A DNA stretch of 64,000 bases, taken from the NCBI RefSeq assembly GCF_001667885.1, contig NZ_LZJW01000057.1, forward strand, positions 1 through 64,000, in the 5' to 3' direction. The notes beneath the pieces were generated by a model. It worked only from the letters and a program-made list of their open reading frames with translations, did no database searches and was not told the origin of the DNA. The position numbers and the translations under genes are program-made. This document shows positions 26,618-35,096 of the stretch, piece after piece. Origin of the DNA: Mycobacterium scrofulaceum (GTDB lineage Bacteria > Actinomycetota > Actinomycetes > Mycobacteriales > Mycobacteriaceae). Numbering within the stretch: position 1 is the first letter of the stretch; each line of letters opens with the position of its first letter.

Positions 26618-26821
26618 ATGACCGACGATGACGGCTGGATCGACGAGATCGAGGAACAGATAGAGCGGTATTTGGAGGACAATTTCCCGGACGGCCTGCA
26701 CATCCCCGCCGAGGTCAGCGAGGACGAGAAGGTGCAGGCGGTTCAAGAGCAGCTCAGCGAGGCCGGCTTTAACTGTCCCGACGACACGGCCCGCGAAATC
26801 GTGCGCAGATTGGACAAGTAG
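26618..26821 (+). CDS. Small acidic protein, 67 residues
   Basis: Very acidic helical N-terminus (DDDGWIDEIEEQIERYLEDN), then an EVSEDEKVQAVQEQLSEAG helix and PDDTAREIVRRLDK, an arrangement a little like a UBA-type three-helix unit. AGGTGG lies before the ATG at 26618. No characterised family recognised; it might be a small adaptor or antitoxin-like protein, but no partner gene is adjacent. Confidence 0.55.
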   Translation: MTDDDGWIDEIEEQIERYLEDNFPDGLHIPAEVSEDEKVQAVQEQLSEAGFNCPDDTAREIVRRLDK

Positions 26822-26894
26822 CCGCCGCCTAGCACTCCTGGTCGGCGACGATGTCCGTCGCGCTCAACTATCCGAGACATCGGAATGTTTTGTC

Positions 26895-26918
26895 GTGGAG
26901 CTGCCGGGAATCGAACCC
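26895..26918. repeat. 24-bp perfect copy of the ssrA 3' end (possible att site)
   Basis: GTGGAGCTGCCGGGAATCGA plus ACCC is identical to 27964-27987, the T-arm and acceptor 3' half of tmRNA, in the same orientation. Beyond this the T-stem pairing is lost, so it is not an RNA gene. Integrases that use ssrA leave exactly this kind of duplicate. No integrase gene is seen nearby. The two copies bracket the cutinase gene. Confidence 0.6.
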
Positions 26919-26992
26919 ACCACCGAAATCGCGCTGACCGCGACGTGCCGATGGTTCATCGGAGCGCAGCGGCGGAGACGACCGCTTCGGCT

Positions 26993-27646
26993 CTACAAGC
27001 GGCCCGCGGCGAATGTCGCTGCCTGATTTGTCATTCCCGACTGAATGTACTGACCATGTGGCGCCATGTTCACACCGCGCGTGCAAATCGGATCCCCGGG
27101 CATGCACATGTCGATTGTTTTCGCGACGTAAAGCGGGCCAATGGTGGGAAGCGCGCCGGCTGCCATTGCCCGCGCGAATGTGCCTGATGCTGACGGATTT
27201 CCGAAGACAGCGACGGCGGCGACATGATCGGCGACCCCTGGTGGCATCTGCGTGGTGATTACGTCGACCACGGCCGCACCCTGGGAGTACCCACCGAGGA
27301 CCATCCTGGTGTTGGGACAGTTCGCCGCCATGGACTCGGCATGAGCGCTCGCGTCGTTGGCACCGGCAGCGATGGAACTACGGAAATCGTTGGTGGCAGG
27401 GTAGTTGACCGGATATACGCTGACAGCCCTCCGTCCTACCTGCGAACGCAGGGAATCAACAAAAGACTGTCCGACCCCCCCGACGCCAGGAGGCTCGGAT
27501 GTGCCCCGGGCGAACACCACGTCGACGTCGGAGCAGGGAGCCGCGGTAGCGGATGGCAGGGACGAGGCATCGGCCAGTAGCGCCCAAGATGCAACGACAG
27601 CCGCACGGAGCAGACCAGAAATCGGATGTGCGGTCACGGCGTGCAT
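26993..27646 (-). CDS. Secreted cutinase-like protein (Culp1/CFP21-like)
   Basis: 217 residues, the same length as M. tuberculosis CFP21 (Culp1) and similar along its length. Signal peptide RAAVVASWALLADASSLPSA, then APCSDVDVVFARGTSEPPG. The nucleophile elbow is VLGGYSQGAAVVD (Ser near residue 108). DPICTRG carries the Asp/Cys and MAPHGQYIQSG the catalytic His. It would hydrolyse esters or lipids outside the cell. ATG 27646 is chosen because the frame upstream runs into the tmRNA gene and is not coding. The gene lies between two copies of the tmRNA 3' end, so it may have arrived with an insertion. The 270 bases upstream hold no other gene. Confidence 0.85.
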   Translation of the reverse strand: MHAVTAHPISGLLRAAVVASWALLADASSLPSATAAPCSDVDVVFARGTSEPPGVGGVGQSFVDSLRSQVGRRAVSVYPVNYPATNDFRSSIAAGANDASAHAESMAANCPNTRMVLGGYSQGAAVVDVITTQMPPGVADHVAAVAVFGNPSASGTFARAMAAGALPTIGPLYVAKTIDMCMPGDPICTRGVNMAPHGQYIQSGMTNQAATFAAGRL

Positions 27647-27915
27647 AGCATGTTGTCGCTTCGAAGGGGGTTTGGGAACGACCCTTTGGGCCGCCTTAAT
27701 GGCCCGGGCGCGCCGGTCCGACGATGAAAGCTCATGGTGGTTGCCCTTGGTGTGGTCGCCGCCTGGTCGGCAGCTCTCACAGTTGGGAGCAACGGGGCGG
27801 GTCCCAGGGGACACTTTTTCCGCAGCCGGCGTCAGCGTCGTGCACGTAGGTGCCCCACCCCACGTGTCGCCGCGCCGAATGCGCCCCAAGGTGAGCTCAG
27901 GCGATCGATGTTGAT

Positions 27916-27959
27916 GAAAAGAAGACTGGCCAGACCTTGGCGGCTCTGACCAGCCAGTT
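27916..27959 (-). terminator. Terminator after ssrA
   Basis: On the minus strand, arms ACTGGC and GCCAGT with extra wobble pairs form a stem-loop just after the tmRNA 3' end, followed by TCTTCTTTTC. This looks like an intrinsic terminator for ssrA. Confidence 0.6.
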
Positions 27960-27961
27960 AC

Positions 27962-28329
27962 CGGTGGAGCTGCCGGGAATCGAACCCGGGTCCTACGGCA
28001 TTCCCTCAAGACTTCTCCGTGCGCAGTTCGCTATGCCTCTACTCGGATCTCCTGGTCACGCGAACCAGCCAGGATGACGATCCCAGTCGCTGTTGGTGTC
28101 CCGATGAGTCCCGCGACCGAACTCATCGGTTGATCCCTCTAGCTGACGCCAGGCTCCGGGTCGAGGGCTTTCCCGGTCTGACGGACTAGCTGTCGCTTAG
28201 GCAGCGAGAGCGTAGTCGCGCTGATGTGAATCGGCGCTTAATTGGTTGCAACGACGCTTACGGTGGTCTCTTGCCTGCACCGGCACGCTTCCCTTGATTC
28301 GATGCGCGAAGTCGAAACCGTTCAGCCCC
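27962..28329 (-). ncRNA. ssrA: tmRNA (ssrA)
   Basis: Transfer-messenger RNA that frees stalled ribosomes together with SmpB. The 5' end GGGGCTGAACGGTTTCGACT and 3' end GGGTTCGATTCCCGGCAGCT (then CCACC) form the tRNA-like domain; the acceptor stem GGGGCTG pairs with CAGCTCC with one G-U. The mRNA part encodes the tag ADSHQRDYALAA, read at 28235-28200 with TAA at 28199-28197; this is the mycobacterial tag. After the discriminator A the genome reads CCG in place of CCA, so the final A would have to be added after processing. smpB lies 4.1 kb away on the same strand. Confidence 0.96.
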
Positions 28330-28419
28330 TCGCATCCCCGCCGATTTTCGGCAGGACAATTCATGGTACTCGGGTATCAACGCGCGACAACGAAGTAATC
28401 TTCCCCGTCCGTGCTGCGA

Positions 28420-29265
28420 TCAGATCACGAAGTTCAGGTGCTCGACGACCTGGGCGGCCACGTCCTTGTCACCGCCGAGGTCGACGGATTGCGACCGGGC
28501 GCGGCACATGGGCCGGCCGCCGGCCAGCCGGGTGAACTGCAGGCCGTCCAGCCGGATCGTCACGGTCGGCTCCTGGCCACCGAAGTCGTCGACCAGCTGG
28601 GCCCGGCCATTGACGCTGACGCGGATGTCGCGGGACAGCGGGCCGGTCAGCTCGAACAGCACCCGCGAGCCCTCGGGCGCCTTGGCCCGCTTGCCCACCA
28701 CGTAGCCCATCGTCGCGGCGATCTCGTCGAGCGAAAGTTCGGACGCGGGGCCGGCAAGCTGATCGGCGGACGACGGCCACCGCAGCGCCTCCCGGATGTC
28801 CTGCTCGTGCATCCAGCAGTCGAACACCCGGACGCGCATGAACCGCCCGTAGGTCTCCGGGCCCACCGGCGTCACGGTCACGGCGTCCCAGTCCTCGTCG
28901 GACATGCCCGTGAGCGCCGCGCGCCGGTCGTCGGTGACGTCCTTGAATCGTTTGAGCACGTCCCCGCCCGATTCCGCGCTCAGGTAGCGCACCCAGCACT
29001 CGTTCATCGCGCCGATGTCGTTGCGGACGTGGTCGAGCGCCGAGACGTCGATGTCGGGTTGCGGCGCGGGGACGCCGGCCAGGAACGACTCGGTACCGAT
29101 CATGTGCGCCACCAACGCCTTGACGTCCCAGCCGGGCAGCGGGCTGGCCGCCTCCCACTCCGCCTCCGGCAACCCGTCCAACAGCGCGGTGATGTCGTCC
29201 CACACCGCGAACAGACCCGCGAGCACTTCGGACTTGTCGAGCTTGGTGACAGGGCGATCGGCCAT
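28420..29265 (-). CDS. Maleylpyruvate isomerase-family, mycothiol-dependent-type enzyme (Rv3099c-like)
   Basis: 281 residues of the DinB-like/MDMPI family. N-terminal bundle: PGWDVKALVAHMIGTESF with the first metal His (about residue 54), then FDCWMHEQDIREAL with the later His and Glu ligands (about residue 152). The C-terminal part (VLFELTGPLSRDIRVSV onwards) is the usual MDMPI_C-like domain. Members use mycothiol in isomerisation or detoxification; substrate unknown. In M. tuberculosis the matching gene Rv3099c also lies between ssr and smpB, which supports the assignment. Confidence 0.82.
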   Translation of the reverse strand: MADRPVTKLDKSEVLAGLFAVWDDITALLDGLPEAEWEAASPLPGWDVKALVAHMIGTESFLAGVPAPQPDIDVSALDHVRNDIGAMNECWVRYLSAESGGDVLKRFKDVTDDRRAALTGMSDEDWDAVTVTPVGPETYGRFMRVRVFDCWMHEQDIREALRWPSSADQLAGPASELSLDEIAATMGYVVGKRAKAPEGSRVLFELTGPLSRDIRVSVNGRAQLVDDFGGQEPTVTIRLDGLQFTRLAGGRPMCRARSQSVDLGGDKDVAAQVVEHLNFVI

Positions 29266-29283
29266 GGTCGGATAGTAGGCCGA

Positions 29284-30321
29284 TCATTTCCCGATCAAGA
29301 GCCCGATCCGGATAATGACCAGGGCGCTGACGGCCAGCAGTCCGCCGACAACCACCATGACCGGTGGCCCGGGGTAAACGGCGACCCAGCCGCCGGCAAC
29401 GACCGCCAGCGATGCGTGAGCGATGCGGAGCGTGGTGAAGGGTTGCTCGCGCAAAACGGAGAAGATTACGTGCCGGGGCAACGTACGCAACAACCAGTGC
29501 AACACGGCAATCAATCCGACGGTCAGTATTCCGACGAGCACTCGTAGCACCGCGGCCGAGTGGCGCGCGTCGTTCACCCCGGCGGCGCAAGCCAGAAGCA
29601 CACCCAGAATCCCGGCGCCGATAGTCACGGCGATGAACAGCCGTTGCAGCACCACGCCGATGTTTCTGCGCATGACGTGCCCGTACGCCGGGTTGCTCCG
29701 TGCGGCGCCGAGGAAGCCCTTCAGGGCGCGACCGATTTTGAGACGCTGCAACCGGTGGATGGCCAGTTCGTTGAGTGCGTCGGCATTGTCGGGATCCAGC
29801 TCCAACGCCGCCCGAAACGATGCGTGGGATTCGGCCCCGCGCTTGAGGTCCCGCAGGATCGAACCGCGCAGAATGAGGGCATCGACGCTTTGCGGATCCA
29901 GTCGCAACGCCATGTCTATCACGGTTAGCGCCGAACGCGATTGCCTCGATTTGTGCAGCAAGCGTGCGTACAGCCGAAGGGGCTCAGGCCTATTGGGGTG
30001 AGTCGTGACCGTCCGCCAGGCCATCCACAGGGCGTCGCGCTCGCGTGCGAGGTTATATAGCGACGACGCATACAACCGCATGGCGAATTCGTCTTCGGGC
30101 GCGCCGGCCAGGGACGCGTAGGCGCTACGAGCCGCCTGCCAGTGGTTGCCCAGCGCGAGTTCGGCGCGCGCATAATTGGCCAGCAAGACAGGGTCATCGG
30201 GGTGGTTTCCCAGCGACCGGCCCACGACCTCCCGCGCGCTTTCGTATTTGCCGGCGTCGAAGTATGCATCGGCGAGGGCGACGACCTGGTCGATGCTGCC
30301 GAGGCCGGGCTCCGAGGTCAC
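29284..30321 (-). CDS. TPR-repeat membrane protein
   Basis: 345 residues. About six TPR-like helical hairpins (residues 10-205), e.g. VVALADAYFDAGKYESAREV, PEPLRLYARLLHKSRQSRSA and ALNELAIHRLQRLKIGRALK, are followed by four membrane helices: IAVTIGAGILGVLLACAAG, VLRVLVGILTVGLIAVLHWL, ASLAVVAGGWVAVYPGP and MVVVGGLLAVSALVIIRIGL. The TPR part should face the cytosol. Only six bases separate it from the upstream AAA+ gene, so the two are probably translated together. No known system recognised; it could anchor the AAA+ partner to the membrane. Confidence 0.75.
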   Translation of the reverse strand: MTSEPGLGSIDQVVALADAYFDAGKYESAREVVGRSLGNHPDDPVLLANYARAELALGNHWQAARSAYASLAGAPEDEFAMRLYASSLYNLARERDALWMAWRTVTTHPNRPEPLRLYARLLHKSRQSRSALTVIDMALRLDPQSVDALILRGSILRDLKRGAESHASFRAALELDPDNADALNELAIHRLQRLKIGRALKGFLGAARSNPAYGHVMRRNIGVVLQRLFIAVTIGAGILGVLLACAAGVNDARHSAAVLRVLVGILTVGLIAVLHWLLRTLPRHVIFSVLREQPFTTLRIAHASLAVVAGGWVAVYPGPPVMVVVGGLLAVSALVIIRIGLLIGK

Positions 30322-30327
30322 TGGCGA

Positions 30328-31575
30328 CTACCGAAACTTCCTGCGGCGCATGTACTTCGCCAACTCGTCGTACGTGCCGTCACTGTTGGCGAATTCGACC
30401 ACATTGCGTGCGGTTTCAAACCAGGGCCCAGTGCTGGGCCGGATCTGGGCGAGGGCGTTGTCGATGTCGGCCATCAGCACCGGCCGCACCTGGCCGCTGC
30501 GCATCGAATCCGACATCGCCAGCTGCGTGGCGATCTCGCACACGTAGGCCAGGTCGGCGCCGGAGAAGCTTTCGGTGCGGTTGGCGATCGTGTTGAGGTC
30601 GATACCGGACACGGGCCGGTCCTGCAGGTGCGATCGCACGATGCCCGCCCGGGCTCCGACGTCGGGCAGGCCGACGAAAATCATCCGGTCGAATCGGCCC
30701 GGCCGCCTCAACGCCGGGTCGACATCCCAGGGTGCGTTGGTGGCGCCCAGCACGTACACCCCGTCGTTGACCGACCCGGCGGAATCCATCTCCTCCAGCA
30801 GCGTGTTCACCACCGGCCGCATCCCCGAGCTACCGCTCAAGTTCGAGCGCCGGTGGCCCAGCGCGTCCACCTCGTCGAAGAAGAGCACGCAGGGCGCGTT
30901 GCGCCGGGCGGTGTCGAACACGGAGCGGATGCTGCGTTCGCTGTCGCCGAACCAGTGGTGCAGCACGTCGGCGATTCCCACCTGGTAGAAGTTCGCGCCC
31001 AGCTCACCCGACACGGCTTTGGCGATGAACGTCTTGCCGCAGCCTGGCGGGCCGTACAGCAGCAGCCCGCCGCGCGCGGTCACCTTGTACGCCTTCATCA
31101 GCTCGGGATTGCGGATCGGGCCGAGCAGCGAGAGTTCCAGCTGGCGTTTGACGTCCTCCATGCCGGCGACGTCGTCCAGCCCGACGCGGACGCGCTGCAC
31201 GACGTCGAAGTCGTCTTCGTTGACGGTGTCCGGGGGCCGGTCGACGAACGCGGGCTCGATGATGTCGGCGACTTCGCGTTCGGCGCTCGACCAGTCGAAT
31301 CCCTCTTTGCCGGCGGACGGCTCGACTCCCGGCGCCGAACCTTCCGACGGCGGCGCGCCCAGCGCCGCGCTGCACCGCTGCAACAGGCTCAGCGCCTGGG
31401 CATTGCCCGGTTGCTGGGTCAGTGCCGTACTGCAGTGAGCCAGCGCCTCGGCATACCGCCCGCTGTCGGCCAGCAAACCGGCCAGATGCAGCCGCAACTC
31501 GATGACATCGGGGCTGCGTTCCACGGCGCCCGACAACTCCCGGATGACCGGGTCCTCGGTATCGGATGCCCCCAC
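30328..31575 (-). CDS. AAA+ ATPase with N-terminal TPR segment
   Basis: 415 residues. An N-terminal TPR-like part (residues 10-75) and a linker lead to one classical AAA domain of the FtsH/CDC48 type: Walker A GPPGCGKT (about 175-182), Walker B VLFFDEVDA (about 230-238) and second region of homology GATNAPWDVDPALRRPGRFD (about 278-297) with the arginine fingers. After the AAA lid no protease domain follows, so it is an unfoldase or remodelling ATPase. GTG at 31575, after GGGGAGAC, is preferred over TTG at 31626. It is paired with the TPR-membrane gene, which suggests a membrane-tethered machine. Confidence 0.8.
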   Translation of the reverse strand: MGASDTEDPVIRELSGAVERSPDVIELRLHLAGLLADSGRYAEALAHCSTALTQQPGNAQALSLLQRCSAALGAPPSEGSAPGVEPSAGKEGFDWSSAEREVADIIEPAFVDRPPDTVNEDDFDVVQRVRVGLDDVAGMEDVKRQLELSLLGPIRNPELMKAYKVTARGGLLLYGPPGCGKTFIAKAVSGELGANFYQVGIADVLHHWFGDSERSIRSVFDTARRNAPCVLFFDEVDALGHRRSNLSGSSGMRPVVNTLLEEMDSAGSVNDGVYVLGATNAPWDVDPALRRPGRFDRMIFVGLPDVGARAGIVRSHLQDRPVSGIDLNTIANRTESFSGADLAYVCEIATQLAMSDSMRSGQVRPVLMADIDNALAQIRPSTGPWFETARNVVEFANSDGTYDELAKYMRRRKFR

Positions 31576-31629
31576 CGTCGTCTCCCCGCGTATGACTGCT
31601 GGCAGCCCAATACTAAAGGGCCGCAACCG

Positions 31630-32418
31630 TCAGCTGGCGGCGATCATGGCCACCGAACCCATGGCCATCACCATGCCGAACCCCTGCCAACGCGTCAGCC
31701 GCTCGCGCAGCACCACCATCGCCAGCACGACCGTGGCCGCCGGATAGAGGGAGATCAGGATGCTGGCCAACGAGAGCAACCAGGTATGCAGGGCCAGCAG
31801 CATGGTCACGTTGGCGCAGATGTCCAGCACGGCCACCGCCAACGCGAGCTTCAACGGCTTCCCGCGCGGCGCCCGCAGGTTGTCGCTGGCCGCGGCCATC
31901 ACAAAGATCACGACGGTGGCCGCGAGGCGGGCGAAGACCAGCGGCCACAGTTTGCACGCGTGCGGCGCCTGGTGCAGAAACACCAGGTTCAGTCCCATCG
32001 CCGAGCCGGCGAGCAGCGTGAGCCACGCCACCTTCGGGGTGAATCGATAGGGCGTGACGCCTTGGGCGCCGGCTTCCCGGCTCACCAGCATGACCGCGAT
32101 GAGAGCCAGCACGACGCCCACCGAAGCACCCGGCCCCGGCCGCTCCCCCAGCGCCACTCCGACCGCGACGGGCACGGCCGCGTTGAGCACCGCCGCCAAC
32201 GGTGAGACGACCGAGATCGGCCCGGCGCCCAGGGCGGCGAAGAACGCCCACATGCCGACCGCCATTCCGACGCCGTAGAGACAACCCCAGAAGACGGCGC
32301 CGCGCGAGATCGGCCCGCCCACGGCGAGGGCCAATGCGCCCAGCAAGAATGTCTCGACCGGATAGACCACCAGCATCACGCGCAGCGCGGCAACCCGTCG
32401 AGCGGCTACACCGCCCAC
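31630..32418 (-). CDS. EamA/DMT-family transporter
   Basis: At least 262 residues with two EamA repeats (about nine helices from this start). Helices include VVYPVETFLLGALALAV, SVVSPLAAVLNAAVPVAVGV and LASILISLYPAATVVLAMVV; GERPGPG and RERLTRW are the usual repeat-end motifs. The GTG at 32418 is the first conventional start, but the frame continues upstream through AAYAQLSAVTYGVSDF, which looks like the true first helix. A CTG at 32475, overlapping the smpB stop and preceded by AAGGG, may be the real start. Substrate unknown. Confidence 0.75.
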   Translation of the reverse strand: MGGVAARRVAALRVMLVVYPVETFLLGALALAVGGPISRGAVFWGCLYGVGMAVGMWAFFAALGAGPISVVSPLAAVLNAAVPVAVGVALGERPGPGASVGVVLALIAVMLVSREAGAQGVTPYRFTPKVAWLTLLAGSAMGLNLVFLHQAPHACKLWPLVFARLAATVVIFVMAAASDNLRAPRGKPLKLALAVAVLDICANVTMLLALHTWLLSLASILISLYPAATVVLAMVVLRERLTRWQGFGMVMAMGSVAMIAAS

Positions 32419-32471
32419 GAAATCGCTGACGCCGTAGGTAACGGCAGACAGCTGGGCGTAAGCGGCCCCGA

Positions 32472-32981
32472 TCAGTTCATGCCCTTGGCTCGGCGACCCA
32501 ATTCACGGACCACTTCGCGCTGGGCATCGCGGCGGGCCATGTCCTGACGTTTGTCGTGAGCTCGCTTGCCGCGCGCTAAAGCGAGCTCCACCTTGACCTT
32601 TCCTTCGGAGAAATACAGAGACATCGGCACGAGGGCGAGGTTACCATCTCGTATCTTTCCAACCAGGCGGTCGATTTGTTGCCTATGTAACAACAACTTT
32701 CGGTTGCGACGTGGCTCATGGTTGGTCCAGCTACCGTGCTGATACTCGGGAATGTACAAGTTGCGCAACCACACTTCGCCGTCGTCGACGGTTGCGAAAG
32801 CGTCCGTCAGGGACGCATGGCCCTCGCGCAGGCTCTTCACCTCGGTGCCCTGTAAAGCCACCCCGGCCTCGAACTCTTCGAGGATCGAATAGTTGTGCCG
32901 CGCTTTGCGATTGGTGGCAATGATCTGTTTGCTGCCGCGCTTGCCGCCCGCCCCCTTGGCCCGGCCGGTATCTTTCGCCAC
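32472..32981 (-). CDS. smpB: SsrA-binding protein SmpB
   Basis: 169 residues, strongly similar to M. tuberculosis SmpB. It binds the tRNA-like domain of tmRNA and brings it to stalled ribosomes. Core: IIATNRKARHNYSILEEFEA, GVALQGTEVKSLREG, YIPEYQHGSWTNHEPRRNRK and KVELALARGKRAHDKR, ending in the basic C-terminal tail that folds in the mRNA channel. The start is GTG at 32981, two bases after the ftsX stop. The N-terminal KDTGRAKGAGGKRG is somewhat longer than in M. tuberculosis. Confidence 0.97.
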   Translation of the reverse strand: MAKDTGRAKGAGGKRGSKQIIATNRKARHNYSILEEFEAGVALQGTEVKSLREGHASLTDAFATVDDGEVWLRNLYIPEYQHGSWTNHEPRRNRKLLLHRQQIDRLVGKIRDGNLALVPMSLYFSEGKVKVELALARGKRAHDKRQDMARRDAQREVVRELGRRAKGMN

Positions 32982-32983
32982 AG

Positions 32984-33877
32984 CTACCGCCGGATGTAGA
33001 GGCGCAGCGTCGCGTAGGAGGTCAGGCCGGCGATCGACACGCCGAGCAGGAACAGCCACGGCGAGATGTAAAGGATGTCGGCGTAGTCGACCTTGGCGAT
33101 CAAATGCGCTTGGTAGAACTGACTCAGCGCGTTGTCCAGGAACCACGCTCGCACCAGAACCAAGCCGACGATCGCGATGGCGACACCGATGGCCGCGGCC
33201 AACATCGCCTCCACCAGGAACGGCAGCTGGGTGTACCAACGGCTGGCGCCGACCAACCGCATGATCTGGATCTCCGTGCGCCGCGTGTGCGCGGCGACCT
33301 GGACCATGTTGGCAATCAGCAGGATCGCCCCGATGGCCTGCACCAGGGCGACGGCGAACGCGGCGTTGCGCAGACCGTCCAGCACGGCGAATAGCCGGTC
33401 TATCAAATCCTTTTCGTTGAGGATGCTGCGCACGCCGGGCTGGCCCTGCATCGCGGCGTCGAACTCCGCGTGCTGCTCCGGGTTGTTCAGTTTGACGATG
33501 AACGACGCGGGAAACGACTCCTTGCCCGCCACGTCCTTGAACTCCGGGAACTTCTTGATCGCGTCGTTGTAGGCGTCCTGCCGGTTGACGAAACGCACCG
33601 ATTTGACGTCTTGGCGGGCGTCGATCTTGTCCCGCAACACTTTACACGGGCCGGACCCGCACGTCGGGTCGTTGGCGGAGATGTCGTCGGTGAGGAACAC
33701 CTGCGTCTCCACGCGGTCGAGGTAGATCTCCCGCGAGTTGTCGGCCAACCGCACCACCAGCAGACCGCCACCGAACAGGCCGATCGAGATGGCCGTGGTG
33801 AGGATCATCGCCGCCGTCATCGTGACGTTGCGACGGAGCCCGGTCAGGACCTCGTTGAACAGGAAGCCAAAGCGCAC
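32984..33877 (-). CDS. ftsX: Cell division ABC transporter permease FtsX
   Basis: 297 residues: N-terminal cytosolic start [20 protein letters not shown], first helix ([20 protein letters not shown]), a large extracellular domain with two Cys ([11 protein letters not shown]) that contacts peptidoglycan hydrolases such as RipC, then three helices ending in LYIRR. With FtsE it forms the complex that activates cell-wall hydrolysis at division. It starts with GTG immediately after the ftsE stop codon, so translation is coupled. Confidence 0.96.
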   Translation of the reverse strand: MRFGFLFNEVLTGLRRNVTMTAAMILTTAISIGLFGGGLLVVRLADNSREIYLDRVETQVFLTDDISANDPTCGSGPCKVLRDKIDARQDVKSVRFVNRQDAYNDAIKKFPEFKDVAGKESFPASFIVKLNNPEQHAEFDAAMQGQPGVRSILNEKDLIDRLFAVLDGLRNAAFAVALVQAIGAILLIANMVQVAAHTRRTEIQIMRLVGASRWYTQLPFLVEAMLAAAIGVAIAIVGLVLVRAWFLDNALSQFYQAHLIAKVDYADILYISPWLFLLGVSIAGLTSYATLRLYIRR

Positions 33878-34567
33878 TTAGCGGTCCATCCCATAGATGC
33901 CGCGCTGCTCGTCGCGAACCAGCCGCCCCAGAGACAACTCCACGACGCGCTGACGCATCGAGTCGACGATGTGGTGGTCGTGCGTCGCCATCAGCACCGT
34001 CGTTCCCGTGCGGTTGATCCGCTCCAACAAATCCATGATGTCCTTACTGGTGTCTGGGTCGAGATTGCCAGTCGGCTCGTCGGCCAGCAGAACCAGGGGG
34101 CGGTTGACGTACGCGCGCGCGATCGCCACGCGTTGCTGCTCGCCGCCGGACAACTCGTGGGGCAGCCGGTTGGCTTTGCCGGACAGGCCGACCGTTTCGA
34201 GCACCTCGGGCACCACGCGGTTGATCGCGTCGGCCCGCCGGCCGATCACTTCCAGCGCGAAGGCGACGTTCTCGTACACGGTCTTCTGCTGCAACAGGCG
34301 GAAGTCCTGAAACACGGTTCCGATCACCTGGCGCAGCTTCGGAATGTGACGACCGCGCAGCTTGTTGACGTGGAACTTCGACACCCGGATGTCACCGGTG
34401 GTGGGGTTCTCCTCGCCGAGCAGCAACCGCATGAACGTCGACTTGCCGGAACCCGACGGGCCGATCAGGAAGACGAACTCACCCTTGTCGATTTTGACGT
34501 TGACGTCCTCTAACGCCGGACGGGCCGACGCTTTGTACTTCTTGCTGACATGGTCAAGGGTGATCAT
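33878..34567 (-). CDS. ftsE: Cell division ATP-binding protein FtsE
   Basis: 229 residues, the M. tuberculosis length. ABC ATPase: Walker A GPSGSGKS (36-43), Q-loop FQDFRLL, signature [14 protein letters not shown], Walker [10 protein letters not shown] and H-loop MATHDHHIV. It powers the FtsEX complex at the septum. ATG at 34567 matches the family N-terminus ([11 protein letters not shown]); in-frame codons upstream are not needed. ftsX follows directly. Confidence 0.97.
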   Translation of the reverse strand: MITLDHVSKKYKASARPALEDVNVKIDKGEFVFLIGPSGSGKSTFMRLLLGEENPTTGDIRVSKFHVNKLRGRHIPKLRQVIGTVFQDFRLLQQKTVYENVAFALEVIGRRADAINRVVPEVLETVGLSGKANRLPHELSGGEQQRVAIARAYVNRPLVLLADEPTGNLDPDTSKDIMDLLERINRTGTTVLMATHDHHIVDSMRQRVVELSLGRLVRDEQRGIYGMDR

Positions 34568-34610
34568 CACGGCACGCCAGTGTAGCCGTGAATTTCGCTG
34601 GCAAGCCAAG

Positions 34611-35096
34611 TCAACTGGCCGGTGGCGGCGAACTAGGCGCCGGTCCGGGCCCCGGCTGCGGTAGCTGAGGCGGCGATGTGGGCGTGCTCGTGCTGGACGG
34701 GCAGAAGGGCGCCGGCAACAGGCACGGCAGCTGCGGCAACCCCGGCGGCGGGGTGGTCGTGGTCGTCGTCACGGGCGGTGGTGGTGGCGGTGGCGGCGGC
34801 GTGCTCGTCGGGGTCGGCGTGTAGGTGACGGTCGCCGGCGGCTGCTGCACGCGACTGCGCGGCACCCAGGTGTAGTTGGGGTCGGGGACGAAACCGGGCG
34901 GCACCACCTGCTGGGCGGGCGGCTTGGGCGCCGGTTCCGGGCGGTAGGTGTCATAGACCCACCACACGACGAAGAAGGCGACGATCAGCACCAGGGTCGA
35001 GGTGCGGACCCGCCCGCCGAACATGTATTTCGGCCAGCGATGATCCGCATCCGAGTCTTCGCTGCGCTTTTCGAAGATGCTCAGGGTGAATTTCAA
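34611..35096 (-). CDS. Proline-rich single-helix membrane protein (Rv3103c-like)
   Basis: 161 residues: a short polar N-terminus, one membrane helix ([20 protein letters not shown], about 33-52), then a Pro/Thr-rich extracellular tail including PPPPPPPPP and TTTTTT runs and two Cys (PCLLPAPFC). It lies between mscS-like and ftsE as does Rv3103c. Start TTG at 35096 overlaps the mscS stop in a TTGA, a coupled start. No known function; its place in a division operon is suggestive only. Confidence 0.75.
   Translation of the reverse strand: MKFTLSIFEKRSEDSDADHRWPKYMFGGRVRTSTLVLIVAFFVVWWVYDTYRPEPAPKPPAQQVVPPGFVPDPNYTWVPRSRVQQPPATVTYTPTPTSTPPPPPPPPPVTTTTTTPPPGLPQLPCLLPAPFCPSSTSTPTSPPQLPQPGPGPAPSSPPPAS

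Noticed and set aside
26895..26970. Possible tRNA gene at the second ssrA-like sequence
   Set aside because: Only the acceptor/T-loop part matches; the T-stem cannot pair and no D or anticodon arm follows.
27647..28009. N-terminal extension of the cutinase frame
   Set aside because: It would read through the tmRNA 3' end; the signal peptide starts at 27646.
25697..28329. Intact mobile element
   Set aside because: No integrase, transposase or excisionase gene is visible; only att-like scars are present.
30142..32205. 687-codon open frame on the plus strand
   Set aside because: Covers the TPR, AAA+ and DMT genes in antisense; Walker motifs and membrane helices are on the other strand.
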